Source: Rhodohalobacter halophilus
GTDB lineage: Bacteria; Bacteroidota; Rhodothermia; Balneolales; Balneolaceae
Length of the DNA: 54,419 nt
Direction of reading: 5' to 3'
Assembly (NCBI RefSeq): GCF_001715195.1
Contig: NZ_MDWE01000031.1
Coordinates: 1 to 54,419, forward strand
The notes under the pieces: generated by a model
Seen by the model: only the letters and a program-made list of their open reading frames with translations
Told to the model about the DNA's origin: nothing
The model's database searches: none
In this document: positions 7,414-15,792 of the stretch, in pieces
How positions within the stretch are numbered: the first letter of the stretch is position 1
How the letters are laid out: each line of letters opens with the position of its first letter
Translations under genes and position numbers: made by a program

Positions 7414-9960
7414 ATGAAATCATTAGTAATTGTAGAGTCCCCAACAAAAACGAAAACAATCAAGAAATATCTGCCAAAAGGATATGTGGTAGAATCTTCG
7501 ATGGGACACATACGCGACCTCCCCTCATCTGCCAAAGAGATTCCGGCGAAGTTTAAAAAAGAGTCGTGGGCAAATCTCGGAATTAATGTAGACGATCGTT
7601 ACGATCCGCTCTATGTGGTACCGGCCGGTAAAAAGAAGATCGTTACCAAGCTCAAAAAAGAGCTGAAAGAAGCTGACGAGCTGATTCTCGCAACGGATGA
7701 AGACCGCGAAGGTGAAGCGATCTCCTGGCACCTGACGGAGCTTCTGAAACCGAAGGTACCTGTGAAGCGGATGGCATTTCGTGAGATCACCAAAGAGGCG
7801 ATTCAAAATGCTCTTGAGAATTTCCGAGAGATCGATATGAACCTGGTGCATGCACAGGAGACCCGCCGTATTCTGGACCGGCTTGCCGGGTACACCATCT
7901 CTCCACTCCTATGGAAAAAGATTGCTCCGGGCCTTTCAGCCGGACGTGTACAATCGGTAGCTGTTGGATTTTTGGTAGCCCGAGAGCGCGAACGGATGAA
8001 GTTCAGAAGCGCCACCTATTTTGACCTGAAAGCCCAGCTCTCGAAAGAGGGGGACAAAAACAAATTTACCGGAGACCTGACCCATCTGAATGGAAAAAGA
8101 TTGGCCAGCGGTAAAGATTTTGATGAAAATACCGGCAAACTCAAAAAGCCCGATAGCGTAGTACTTCTCCACAAAGAGGATTCCGAAAAACTGCGAGATC
8201 TCCTCAATGAGGCTGACTGGAGCGTAACCGATATTGATGTTAAAACACAAAAACGGAATCCGGCACCGCCGTTCATTACATCCACCCTGCAGCAGGAGGC
8301 TAACCGAAAGTTTGGTTTCTCCGCTCGCGACACCATGAGTATTGCTCAGAAACTTTACGAAAACGGTTTAATTACCTATATGCGTACCGATTCGATGAAT
8401 TTATCGGGACAGGCAATAAATGCTGCACGGAATGAAGTTGAGAAGCAGTATGGCGAAGAATACCTGTTTAAGCGAGTTCGCAATTACGGTAAATCGAAAG
8501 GAGCGCAGGAGGCTCACGAAGCCATTCGCCCTTCCGGATCAAGTTTTGTACATCCTGAAAAAGCAGGTTTAAGCGGTCGCCAGTTTAAGCTCTACGACCT
8601 TATCTGGAAACGAACCATTGCCACTCAGATGGCTGAAGCCAAGCTGGAATTCACGAATGTAACCATTACCGCAAAGAAAGATGATACGGAAGCCGATTTC
8701 CGGTCAGGCGGTAAGAAAATTCTGTTCCCCGGCTACTTCCGAGCATACGTTGAGGGCAGTGACGATCCCGATGCAGCGATTGAAAACCAGGAAATTTTCC
8801 TGCCTGAAATGAGCATGGATGAGTCGATTGATCTGCATGATCTGGAGTCTATCTCTCACGAAACCAAACCGCCGGCACGATATACCGAAGCAACATTGGT
8901 AAAAGAGCTTGAAAGTCGGGGTGTGGGCCGGCCAAGTACGTACGCAACAATTATCAGCACCATACAAGACCGCGGTTATGCCCGGAAAGACGGAAAAACG
9001 CTCGTTCCAACCTATACCGCATTTGCCGTAACAGAACTGCTTGAAAAGCATTTTCCGGAAATTGTTGACAGCGATTTCACCTCATCCCTTGAGGATAAAC
9101 TGGATCAGATTGCCAATGGTAAGTATGATCCGGTGAAATACCTGGACGACTACTATAAGGGGGAGCACGGCCTGAAAGAAAAAGTTGACCAGCGTGAGGA
9201 TAAGATCGATCCGCAGGAAGCACGGCTTCTGGATCTGCCAATTGAAGGCTTGAATGGCATGCAGGTTCATGTTGGACGCTACGGCCCGTATGTGAAAGGG
9301 GAAATTGACGGTGAAGAAGTGACAACGTCTCTCCCTGCTGATCTGGATCCCGGAGAGCTATCGGCTGAAAAAATCAGGGAGCTGATTGAGGCCGAAAAAG
9401 AGGGGCCGAAATCGCTTGGAGAACATCCTGAAAGCGGAGAGCCCATATTTGTACTCTCCGGCCGATTTGGCCCTTATGTACAGCTCGGAGAAGTTTCTGA
9501 CGACAACAAGAAACCAAAGCGTGTTTCCCTGCTCAAAGGGATGAAACCCGCTGATGTCGATTTTGACCTGGCTGTTTCACTGCTTGAACTACCCCGAACG
9601 CTCGGAGAGCATCCGGAAACCGGAAAAGTTGTGAAGGCAGGCGTAGGGCGATATGGCCCTTATGTAGTCCATGACGGAAATTTCAAATCTCTGAAAAAGG
9701 ATGACAACGTATTGACGATCGAATTGGATCGTGCAGTTGAGCTCCTCAAAGAGAAGAGTAAAGGACGGCGTGGAAGCTCCACTATAGCCGAGCTCGGAAA
9801 TCATCCGGAGACAGATAAACCCGTTAAAGTGATGACCGGGCGTTACGGTCCATATCTGAAGTATGGCAAAAAGAACATCTCCCTGCCAAAAGATACCGAG
9901 CCTGAAAAAGTGTCCATGGGAGATGCCGTTCGGCTTATTGAAGAGAAAGGGAAGAAGTAG
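7414..9960 (+). CDS. topA: DNA topoisomerase I (type IA)
   Basis: An 848-residue enzyme that relaxes negative supercoils through a transient 5'-phosphotyrosine break. The TOPRIM domain starts at SLVIVESPTKTKTI and contains TDEDREGEA at residues 94-102; the catalytic tyrosine is Y322 in LITYMRTDS. GVGRPSTYATIISTI is the conserved central motif. The C-terminal part has four repeats of the Topo_C type recognised by GRYGPYV or GRFGPYV (three intact plus GRYGPYLKYG), and no zinc-finger CxxC pairs as in E. coli TopA. It begins with ATG and ends shortly before an intrinsic terminator. Confidence 0.97.
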   Translation: MKSLVIVESPTKTKTIKKYLPKGYVVESSMGHIRDLPSSAKEIPAKFKKESWANLGINVDDRYDPLYVVPAGKKKIVTKLKKELKEADELILATDEDREGEAISWHLTELLKPKVPVKRMAFREITKEAIQNALENFREIDMNLVHAQETRRILDRLAGYTISPLLWKKIAPGLSAGRVQSVAVGFLVARERERMKFRSATYFDLKAQLSKEGDKNKFTGDLTHLNGKRLASGKDFDENTGKLKKPDSVVLLHKEDSEKLRDLLNEADWSVTDIDVKTQKRNPAPPFITSTLQQEANRKFGFSARDTMSIAQKLYENGLITYMRTDSMNLSGQAINAARNEVEKQYGEEYLFKRVRNYGKSKGAQEAHEAIRPSGSSFVHPEKAGLSGRQFKLYDLIWKRTIATQMAEAKLEFTNVTITAKKDDTEADFRSGGKKILFPGYFRAYVEGSDDPDAAIENQEIFLPEMSMDESIDLHDLESISHETKPPARYTEATLVKELESRGVGRPSTYATIISTIQDRGYARKDGKTLVPTYTAFAVTELLEKHFPEIVDSDFTSSLEDKLDQIANGKYDPVKYLDDYYKGEHGLKEKVDQREDKIDPQEARLLDLPIEGLNGMQVHVGRYGPYVKGEIDGEEVTTSLPADLDPGELSAEKIRELIEAEKEGPKSLGEHPESGEPIFVLSGRFGPYVQLGEVSDDNKKPKRVSLLKGMKPADVDFDLAVSLLELPRTLGEHPETGKVVKAGVGRYGPYVVHDGNFKSLKKDDNVLTIELDRAVELLKEKSKGRRGSSTIAELGNHPETDKPVKVMTGRYGPYLKYGKKNISLPKDTEPEKVSMGDAVRLIEEKGKK

Positions 9961-9984
9961 ATTCAATTCCATTCAACTGTTTTA

Positions 9985-10016
9985 AAAGTCCGGTTTCATT
10001 ATCGGGCTTTTTCTTT
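9985..10016 (+). terminator. intrinsic terminator after topA
   Basis: AGTCCG (9987-9992) pairs with CGGGCT (10003-10008) around a ten-base loop and is followed by TTTTTCTTTTT. It lies 25 bases after the topA stop. The rest of the gap up to 10256 holds only weak dyads, such as TACACC/GGTGTA at 10084-10100. Confidence 0.8.
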
Positions 10017-10256
10017 TTCCGCCTTGAAATTTCGATGGTGAGCGGGAGTGATTTTGTGAACTTTATGATTGTTGTTTGTGGATATACACCGCGTTGGTGT
10101 AAATAAAATTTCCGGCTGTTTATTTTTTAATTTACTCCTCCAAAACTGATTTGCAGCCGCGGATCAAACATCAATATCCCCATGCTGCAAGTCGGGGATT
10201 GAATGGAAAAGAATCATTTAGAACACTGAAGCGGTAAAATAGTTTTTACTGCAAAA

Positions 10257-10844
10257 TCAGGACGTTAGCTCTCCATATCGAAAACAGCCTTTGGTATGGT
10301 CATTCACCAGTCCGCACGCCTGCAGATAGGCATAGATCGTTGTGCTTCCTAAAAAGGAAAATCCTCTTTTTTTCATCTCCCTGGCAATTTTATCTGAAAG
10401 TTCGGTTTTTGCCGGCACATCCCGTATTGACTCGGGTGCATTGACGATCGGGCGGTGATCAACAAACGCCCAAATATAGGAGTCATATGACCCAAACTGT
10501 TGTTGAATCTTCAGAAAAGCCTGTGCATTCCAAATAGCCGACCGGATCTTTTTATCATAGCGAACAATCCCTTCATTGTTCATCAGGCGAATTACATCCT
10601 CTTCCCCAAATTGAGCCACTGCTTCCGGATCAAAATCGGCAAATGCCTCACGATACGCTTCCCGCTTCTTTAATATTGTACTCCAGCTCAAACCGGCCTG
10701 AGCACTTTCCAGAATCAGAAACTCAAAGTGAATTCGATCATCGTGCACCGGTACTCCCCATTCACGATCGTGGTAATCGACATACTGCTGAAACGTATTT
10801 TCAACCCAGCTACATCTCTTTTTCCGGTCTAAGCTCGAACTCAC
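10257..10844 (-). CDS. tag: DNA-3-methyladenine glycosylase I
   Basis: A Tag-type glycosylase that excises 3-methyladenine from alkylated DNA. Zinc ligands of the family are visible: Cys in RCSWVEN and His in DYHDREWG near the N-terminus, and the HxxxC pair in NDHTKGCF near the C-terminus. The central SAQAGLSWSTILKKREAYR is the conserved Tag core. The frame is open to a TTG at 10874, but I favour GTG at 10844, because it gives a GTGA overlap with the stop of the upstream YCII gene and an N-terminus that meets RCSWV after only nine residues, closer to E. coli Tag. The product is then 195 residues. It is translationally coupled to the exported YCII-like gene. Confidence 0.93.
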   Translation of the reverse strand: MSSSLDRKKRCSWVENTFQQYVDYHDREWGVPVHDDRIHFEFLILESAQAGLSWSTILKKREAYREAFADFDPEAVAQFGEEDVIRLMNNEGIVRYDKKIRSAIWNAQAFLKIQQQFGSYDSYIWAFVDHRPIVNAPESIRDVPAKTELSDKIAREMKKRGFSFLGSTTIYAYLQACGLVNDHTKGCFRYGELTS

Positions 10845-11284
10845 TTCACCACCGATCCTTTTGCCAGCCACCAAGGTTTCACTTCCACCTGAAGCATTCC
10901 GGCCTGAACCATAGGATCTTCCGATGCCAGCTTCTCAGCCTCCTCCAGCGTTGCTACACTGTAAACAGAAAACCCTCGGATTTCACCGCCATCTCCCGTC
11001 GGTCCGTTCAGTACAATAATTCCATCTTCATAAAGTGATCCCAGGTAATTCAAGTGCTCCTGCTGAAGGCGCATCGCTTCTTCTTGGCTCTGAGATCTGT
11101 TCTCTCCGCTCTTCAGAAATACGATAAAATACTTCTGCATCGTCATCTCCTCCCCGGCCCATTCGTAAACAAATGTTTCCGGCACAGCTGTCGAATCTGA
11201 GTCTTGCGCTGATAATTCACTCATCACTCCTGCAGCTAAAAAGATGCCGGCAAAGAAAGTTAGTTTTTTCATCAAAGTTTCCAT
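10841..11284 (-). CDS. exported YCII-related protein
   Basis: Residues from about 45 on (YFIVFLKSGENRS through LQVEVKPWW) match the YCII-related ferredoxin-like fold, including the RGFSVYSVATLEEAE strand and the terminal PMVQAGMLQVEV pattern. Unusually, it begins with a signal peptide: MKKLTFFAGIFLAAGVMSEL followed by SAQ. The ORF starts at ATG 11284, but the second ATG at 11272 gives exactly this signal peptide and has GGAAA upstream, so I think it is the true start. YCII proteins are normally cytosolic and of unknown function. It overlaps tag by 4 bases. Confidence 0.82.
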   Translation of the reverse strand: METLMKKLTFFAGIFLAAGVMSELSAQDSDSTAVPETFVYEWAGEEMTMQKYFIVFLKSGENRSQSQEEAMRLQQEHLNYLGSLYEDGIIVLNGPTGDGGEIRGFSVYSVATLEEAEKLASEDPMVQAGMLQVEVKPWWLAKGSVVK

Positions 11285-11373
11285 CGATTCAGGTTATGTT
11301 TGGTACACTGTAAAGTCCTATTTTATTCATCCGTAACGATGAATCCACGTTAAATGATAATAAATTCTTCACC

Positions 11374-11775
11374 ATGCACATAGATCATATCGGTATTGCC
11401 GTCAAAAATATTGATGACGCCGTTAAAACATATGAGAAAATACTCAACACCAGCTGTTATAAGCGGGAAGTGGTTGAGGGTGAAAAAGTGGATACCGCAT
11501 TTTTTCAAACCGGAGAGTCAAAAGTAGAGCTGCTTGGCGGTACTGCCCCCGATTCGGTCATCAACACTTTCATTGATAAACGGGGTGAGGGAATTCATCA
11601 TGTGGCGTTTAAAGTGGATGATATTCAGGAAGAGATGAGTCGTTTAAAACGAGAAGGGTTTAAGCTGCTGAATGATGAGCCTAAACCGGGGGCTGACAAC
11701 AAACTGGTGGCCTTTCTTCACCCGAAGGGAAACCATGGTGTTCTGGTGGAACTCTGCCAGAGTGTAAAAAAATGA
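11374..11775 (+). CDS. mce: methylmalonyl-CoA epimerase
   Basis: A 133-residue vicinal-oxygen-chelate protein that interconverts the R and S forms of methylmalonyl-CoA in propionate metabolism. The expected metal ligands are present: H5 in DHIGIAV, the GIHHVAFKVDD block at residues 73-83, and E126 in GVLVEL. HPKGNHGVLVEL and LLGGTAPDS are also family signatures. Length is typical. Partner enzymes (methylmalonyl-CoA mutase) are not in this window. It is 98 bases after the divergent YCII gene start and is followed by a small membrane protein gene on the same strand. Confidence 0.93.
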   Translation: MHIDHIGIAVKNIDDAVKTYEKILNTSCYKREVVEGEKVDTAFFQTGESKVELLGGTAPDSVINTFIDKRGEGIHHVAFKVDDIQEEMSRLKREGFKLLNDEPKPGADNKLVAFLHPKGNHGVLVELCQSVKK

Positions 11776-11856
11776 CGCTTTTTATGATCGCTTTCACATC
11801 ATCTTAATTCTGCCGTACCTTTCACTCAGTTAATTTTTATTTCAAACTCTACTTCT

Positions 11857-12288
11857 ATGCAAGACGGTGCCCGATTTTTTGCCTACGCAACCTGGTCAAT
11901 CATGATTTCTCTGGCCATTATACTTTTTTCGAACCGATTTCTCGATTTTATCTCAGAACCGGGATGGATCGGAACGGTTATTCTCCTGGCTTTTGGTTTT
12001 CTCTACCTCAATCTGACGTTTGCTGCTGTTAAGCGATACATCCGAAAAGTACCGGCTCCCACCAACCTGCATATGTTGTTGGCTTTCCTCGTATTTCTCC
12101 CGCCCGCTGCCTGGATCATCATTTTTGCCGAAGCTATTACAACCACAGAAATTCTCATCGTCGCAGTACTTGCACTCTCCTGCGGACTCGGGATGGTTTA
12201 CGGAAATCGTGCCGGTATTAAAGCCAGATATGAGTACGTTCAGGCTCTGAAGGAGAGACAGAAAGAGGCCGCCTCAAATTCGCAATAA
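11857..12288 (+). CDS. small four-helix membrane protein of unknown function
   Basis: A 143-residue protein with four predicted membrane helices (about residues 10-27, 37-58, 71-91 and 96-114) and a charged cytoplasmic-looking C-tail rich in Lys, Arg and Glu (KARYEYVQALKERQKEA). I do not recognise a family. It follows the epimerase gene by 81 bases on the same strand and may share its transcript. The stop is followed at once by the hairpin at 12296, which also serves the convergent AGCS gene. Confidence 0.6.
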   Translation: MQDGARFFAYATWSIMISLAIILFSNRFLDFISEPGWIGTVILLAFGFLYLNLTFAAVKRYIRKVPAPTNLHMLLAFLVFLPPAAWIIIFAEAITTTEILIVAVLALSCGLGMVYGNRAGIKARYEYVQALKERQKEAASNSQ

Positions 12289-12289
12289 T

Positions 12290-12317
12290 TTTAAAAGGGT
12301 GGACAAAACTCCACCCT
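12290..12317 (-). terminator. terminator between convergent genes, best oriented for the AGCS gene
   Basis: AGGGTGGA (12296-12303) and TCCACCCT (12310-12317) form a perfect 8-bp stem with a CAAAAC loop. Read on the minus strand the stem is followed by TTTTAAAATT, so it terminates the AGCS transcript. On the plus strand the U-tract is missing. Confidence 0.75.
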
Positions 12318-12333
12318 CACAACCGACCCTGAA

Positions 12334-13752
12334 TCAATAGTGATCGAAATCACCTCTCTTCTTTCGGGCAAAGTAATCCTTTGAAGCTTCCACCACCTTG
12401 GGTGATAGCATCAATGTTCCGATCATGGTTGGAATCGCCATCATTGCAAACATACCATCAATCAGGTTTATCACCATATCAATGGTTGTGATAGACCCAA
12501 CGAAGATAGAGAAGATGTAGAAGTAGTTGTAATAGTGTTTTCTGTGAGCTCCACCCAGGAAGTTCAAGCACTTTGTTCCGTAGTAGGAGTAGGTAAACAT
12601 GGTTGTAATGCTAAAAATAAATACACAGATAATGAGCAGATAAGACCCAAAAACCGGGATTCCCGTGTCAAATGCCACGGCTGTCATTGTAATGCCGTCA
12701 ACAGAGGTGTCAGTCCATGCACCGGTCATCAGCAGCGCAAAAGCGGTCATTGTACAAACCAGAAGGGTGTCTATAGCCGGTTCCAGCATTCCCACCAGCC
12801 CTTCGCGAACCGGTTCTCGTGTTTTTGCAGCACCGTGAGCCATCGCCTCGGTTCCGATTCCGGCTTCGTTGGAGAAGGCTCCTCGACGGATACCGTTTGA
12901 AATCACAACTCCAAGAGCACCTCCGGCAGCTGCTTCACCGGTAAAGGCGTCGCTGACAATCAGCCAGAAGTAATACGGCACATCGACAATATTATTGATG
13001 ATGATGTAGACGACGGTCAGAACATAGATGAGAACCATCAACGGAACCAGACGTGCAGCTACATGCCCGATTCGTTTAATTCCGCCAAAAATAACCAGAG
13101 AAACCAGGGAAACCAATATCACACCCATAATGATGTCTGAAAGACGAAAACCGCTCTCCGTTAAAAATGAACCGGCCAGTATCATTGTGTTGTACCCCAA
13201 CAGTCCATTTTCTGCTAAAATGGTATCGCGAACAATTTGAGTAAGCTGGTTGGACTGAAACATAGGAGTACACCCGATCAGACCTGCAATACTGAAAAAG
13301 ATGGCCAGCGGCTTCCACTTTTTCCCCAGACCCTCGGTGATGTAGTACATCGGACCACCCTGAATTTTTCCTTCGGTATCTTTACCCCTGTACATAATTG
13401 AGAGCGTACAGGTAAAAAACTTGGTTGCCATCCCAACAATTGCCGTTATCCACATCCAAAAAATAGCCCCCGGGCCTCCAACGCCTAATGCAATCGCCAC
13501 ACCGCTTATATTACCCATGCCCACTGTAGCCGCAAGTGTACTGGAGAGTGCCTGAAAATGGTTGATATCTCCCGGTGCATCGGGATCTTCATATTTACCG
13601 GATAGAACCTCAATTCCATGTTTGAAGTTTCTGTAGGGCATAAATCGACTGAAGATCAGGAAAAAGATTCCGCCTCCAACCAGCAAAACAAGCATCGGAG
13701 TTCCCCAGGCGTAGTTCGCAAAATTGATAAACAGTTGTTCTAAAAATTCCAG
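12334..13752 (-). CDS. AGCS family alanine/glycine:sodium symporter
   Basis: A sodium- or proton-coupled amino-acid symporter of the alanine/glycine:cation family, polytopic in the inner membrane. Signatures are ATVGMGNISGVAIALGVGGP, GGPMYYI, and SNEAGIGTEAMAHGAA. The first ATG (13695) would delete the start of the first membrane helix. The same frame continues upstream for 19 codons with LEFLEQLFINFANYAWGTP, which is what family members carry before this point, and then meets a stop. The only sensible initiation there is CTG at 13752, six bases after a GAGGT Shine-Dalgarno site (13759-13763). I therefore annotate a 472-residue product with a CTG start. Confidence 0.88.
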   Translation of the reverse strand: MEFLEQLFINFANYAWGTPMLVLLVGGGIFFLIFSRFMPYRNFKHGIEVLSGKYEDPDAPGDINHFQALSSTLAATVGMGNISGVAIALGVGGPGAIFWMWITAIVGMATKFFTCTLSIMYRGKDTEGKIQGGPMYYITEGLGKKWKPLAIFFSIAGLIGCTPMFQSNQLTQIVRDTILAENGLLGYNTMILAGSFLTESGFRLSDIIMGVILVSLVSLVIFGGIKRIGHVAARLVPLMVLIYVLTVVYIIINNIVDVPYYFWLIVSDAFTGEAAAGGALGVVISNGIRRGAFSNEAGIGTEAMAHGAAKTREPVREGLVGMLEPAIDTLLVCTMTAFALLMTGAWTDTSVDGITMTAVAFDTGIPVFGSYLLIICVFIFSITTMFTYSYYGTKCLNFLGGAHRKHYYNYFYIFSIFVGSITTIDMVINLIDGMFAMMAIPTMIGTLMLSPKVVEASKDYFARKKRGDFDHY

Positions 13753-13806
13753 AGCAGTACCTCAATACGGATTTAGTTTCGGGTAAGCTGAAAAGCCGTC
13801 GGCTAC

Positions 13807-14274
13807 TCAGCGGGCAGATTGATACTGAGTATAATCAATCTTAGGCGGCTTAATATCACAATTTCTAAGAAAAAGTGAAATTTGCGCGCGATGAAATTCA
13901 CCGTGAACAATCAAATGGTGGCAAATATGTTCGAGAACGGAACTCCTTTTTACCATTTTTTCGGTGTAATAATGTATTTCGGAAGAGAGGTCTACTTCAT
14001 GATCTCCAATCAGGTCGAGCCATTTCCGGTTTAATTTCCGGGCTTTTCTTCGAAGATCTTTAGGGTTGTACTCATCCCACTTCTCAATCTCAGACACTGA
14101 GGTTTCTACCACGCGGTTATACCACACCTCCTGTATGTTTACAATATGAGCTAAAAAGGCACGGCAGGCGACTTCATCCCTGAATGGTGAGTGAGCCGTA
14201 AAGTGATCGAGAAGTTTTCGGGCACACCACAAATCGTAAGTAAAAAGCCACTGCAACTTCTGTCGTTGATTCAT
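13807..14274 (-). CDS. DinB family protein
   Basis: A 155-residue four-helix-bundle protein of the DinB/YfiT-like superfamily. The three metal-binding histidines expected for the fold are H43 (AHIVNIQEVWYNR), H124 and H128 (LIVHGEFHRAQI). Family members include metal-dependent thiol transferases and many DNA-damage-induced proteins of unknown activity; the specific role is not predictable. It is 10 bases downstream of the marC-like gene on the same strand and is probably co-transcribed with it. Confidence 0.85.
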   Translation of the reverse strand: MNQRQKLQWLFTYDLWCARKLLDHFTAHSPFRDEVACRAFLAHIVNIQEVWYNRVVETSVSEIEKWDEYNPKDLRRKARKLNRKWLDLIGDHEVDLSSEIHYYTEKMVKRSSVLEHICHHLIVHGEFHRAQISLFLRNCDIKPPKIDYTQYQSAR

Positions 14275-14284
14275 ATCAGCAGCT

Positions 14285-14965
14285 TTATCCTATTCCGAAG
14301 TATCGGCCAATTCCACTCAATATAAATTGAACACTAATGGCAAGAGCAATAAAGCCCATCAAACGGGTCATAACATTTAGTCCCGTTGGCCCGATATATT
14401 TTGCTGAAATAGGTGCAAGCCGTAGTAAACCGTAAGTGGTTAAAACAACCAAAAAAATCGACACCCCATTGATCGCATAGTCCATCATATTTTCGGCCTG
14501 TGTTGCAAAACCGATCACAACGGCAATGCTTCCCGGACCGGATAGAAGCGGGAGTGCGAGTGGGCTGAATGAAATATCCTCTTTCTCCATGGCGGCTTTT
14601 TCATCCGCTTTGGTCAGTTTTTTGCCCGATTTTTCAGGGTTCAACATAGAGTAAGCTGCTCTCATAATAATCAACCCGCCGGCAATACGAATACCGGGAA
14701 GTGAAATCCCGAAGAAACTCAGAATAAAGGTTCCGATCAGCAGAAAGACAATTAACACCCCAAACATATAAACGGACGCTTTCTTTGCGGTATAAATCCG
14801 TTCAGACTCATCAAACCGCTCGGTAAGTGAGAGAAAAAGTGGCATGGCGGCAAGCGGGTTCACAACTGAAAAGAGTGAGGTAAAACTTGCGAAAAGTAAA
14901 CCTCCCCAATGTAAAAAGTGAGCCGTTGTCCCCTCTGATACTGTATCCGGAATCCATTCAAACAT
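14285..14965 (-). CDS. MarC family integral membrane protein
   Basis: A 226-residue protein with six hydrophobic helices, matching MarC/NAAT proteins in length and in motifs SVVNPLAAMPLFLSLT and PLLSGPGSIAVVIGFA. The family was once linked to multiple antibiotic resistance, but its transport role is unresolved; some members appear to move amino acids. The start is ATG at 14965. It is divergent from the GAF-domain gene, with 124 bases between starts, and is followed by the DinB gene. Confidence 0.88.
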   Translation of the reverse strand: MFEWIPDTVSEGTTAHFLHWGGLLFASFTSLFSVVNPLAAMPLFLSLTERFDESERIYTAKKASVYMFGVLIVFLLIGTFILSFFGISLPGIRIAGGLIIMRAAYSMLNPEKSGKKLTKADEKAAMEKEDISFSPLALPLLSGPGSIAVVIGFATQAENMMDYAINGVSIFLVVLTTYGLLRLAPISAKYIGPTGLNVMTRLMGFIALAISVQFILSGIGRYFGIG

Positions 14966-15089
14966 AGCGTCAAAGATAATGAGGATTTATCCCATTTTGA
15001 ACCTAAATCTTCCGAAGAATTCAAACAAATTTGAATTCTTTGTACCTTTTCAGCCAAATCATCTCAAACGATTTAACCAAACTCCTTTT

Positions 15090-15545
15090 ATGGATCACTC
15101 AGAAATTTTAAACGAAGCAAAATCAATCATCAACGGATCAGAAAAGCGTGATGAAAAACTTCTGGCCATCTGCCAGCTGCTCGATCGTGAAGTGGAAGTC
15201 TTTGACTGGACCGGATTTTACCTGGTTGCCAAAGATGAAGAGAATATGCTGGAACTTGGCCCTTATGTGGGTGAAGCCACCGACCATACCAGAATTCCCT
15301 TTGGCAAAGGAATTTGTGGACAAGCTGCTGAAACTCTTCAAACATTTGTTGTACAAGACGTAAACAAAGCCGATAACTACCTGGCGTGCAGCATTCATGT
15401 GCAGTCAGAAATTGTGGTTCCCATCATGAAGGGTGACCAATTTATGGGCGAGCTGGATATCGACTCTCACACCAAAGATGCGATCTCTGCTGAGCTGCAG
15501 TCCCTTTGTGAAGACATTTGCAAAGAGCTCTCTGCAATTTTTTAA
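15090..15545 (+). CDS. GAF domain protein, free methionine-R-sulfoxide reductase-like
   Basis: I start at ATG 15090; the open frame continues upstream to 14979 but that N-terminus looks non-coding. The 151-residue product is a single GAF domain of the fRMsr type, shown by FDWTGFYLV, RIPFGKGICGQAA and SEIVVPIMKGDQFMGELDID. fRMsr enzymes reduce free methionine-R-sulfoxide using three cysteines. Here C76 (GICG) and C100 (YLACS, the catalytic position) are present, but the resolving cysteine before xRIP is His66. The protein may use a two-cysteine mechanism, or another thiol donor. No neighbour suggests a pathway. Confidence 0.85.
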   Translation: MDHSEILNEAKSIINGSEKRDEKLLAICQLLDREVEVFDWTGFYLVAKDEENMLELGPYVGEATDHTRIPFGKGICGQAAETLQTFVVQDVNKADNYLACSIHVQSEIVVPIMKGDQFMGELDIDSHTKDAISAELQSLCEDICKELSAIF

Positions 15546-15571
15546 CCCCCCCCTCTCCTGCTCTATTTGAA

Positions 15572-15605
15572 CGAATCCTGAACCTTCCGAGTTTTTCAGG
15601 ATTCG
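15572..15605. repeat. 11-bp inverted repeat, possible terminator after the GAF gene
   Basis: CGAATCCTGAA (15572-15582) and TTCAGGATTCG (15595-15605) are perfectly complementary across a twelve-base loop. It lies 26 bases after the GAF gene stop, but no T-run follows on the plus strand, so termination is uncertain. The rest of this 247-base gap shows nothing clear beyond a GCAC/GTGC dyad at 15645-15655. Confidence 0.5.
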
Positions 15606-15792
15606 TATCAAACCTTTGATGATTCCGTACGTCTAAATCATCGCACGAAGTGCACGTTACGGCTACAACTTCCAAATGTAATAATTTTTAAAAATCAGGG
15701 TTTTAGCTGTGATATTTTGTATCCCGTTTAAATTTCTATCGTACGACTGCGTACATTTAATATTGTCAATTTTAACAAAACGATTATTCCGG

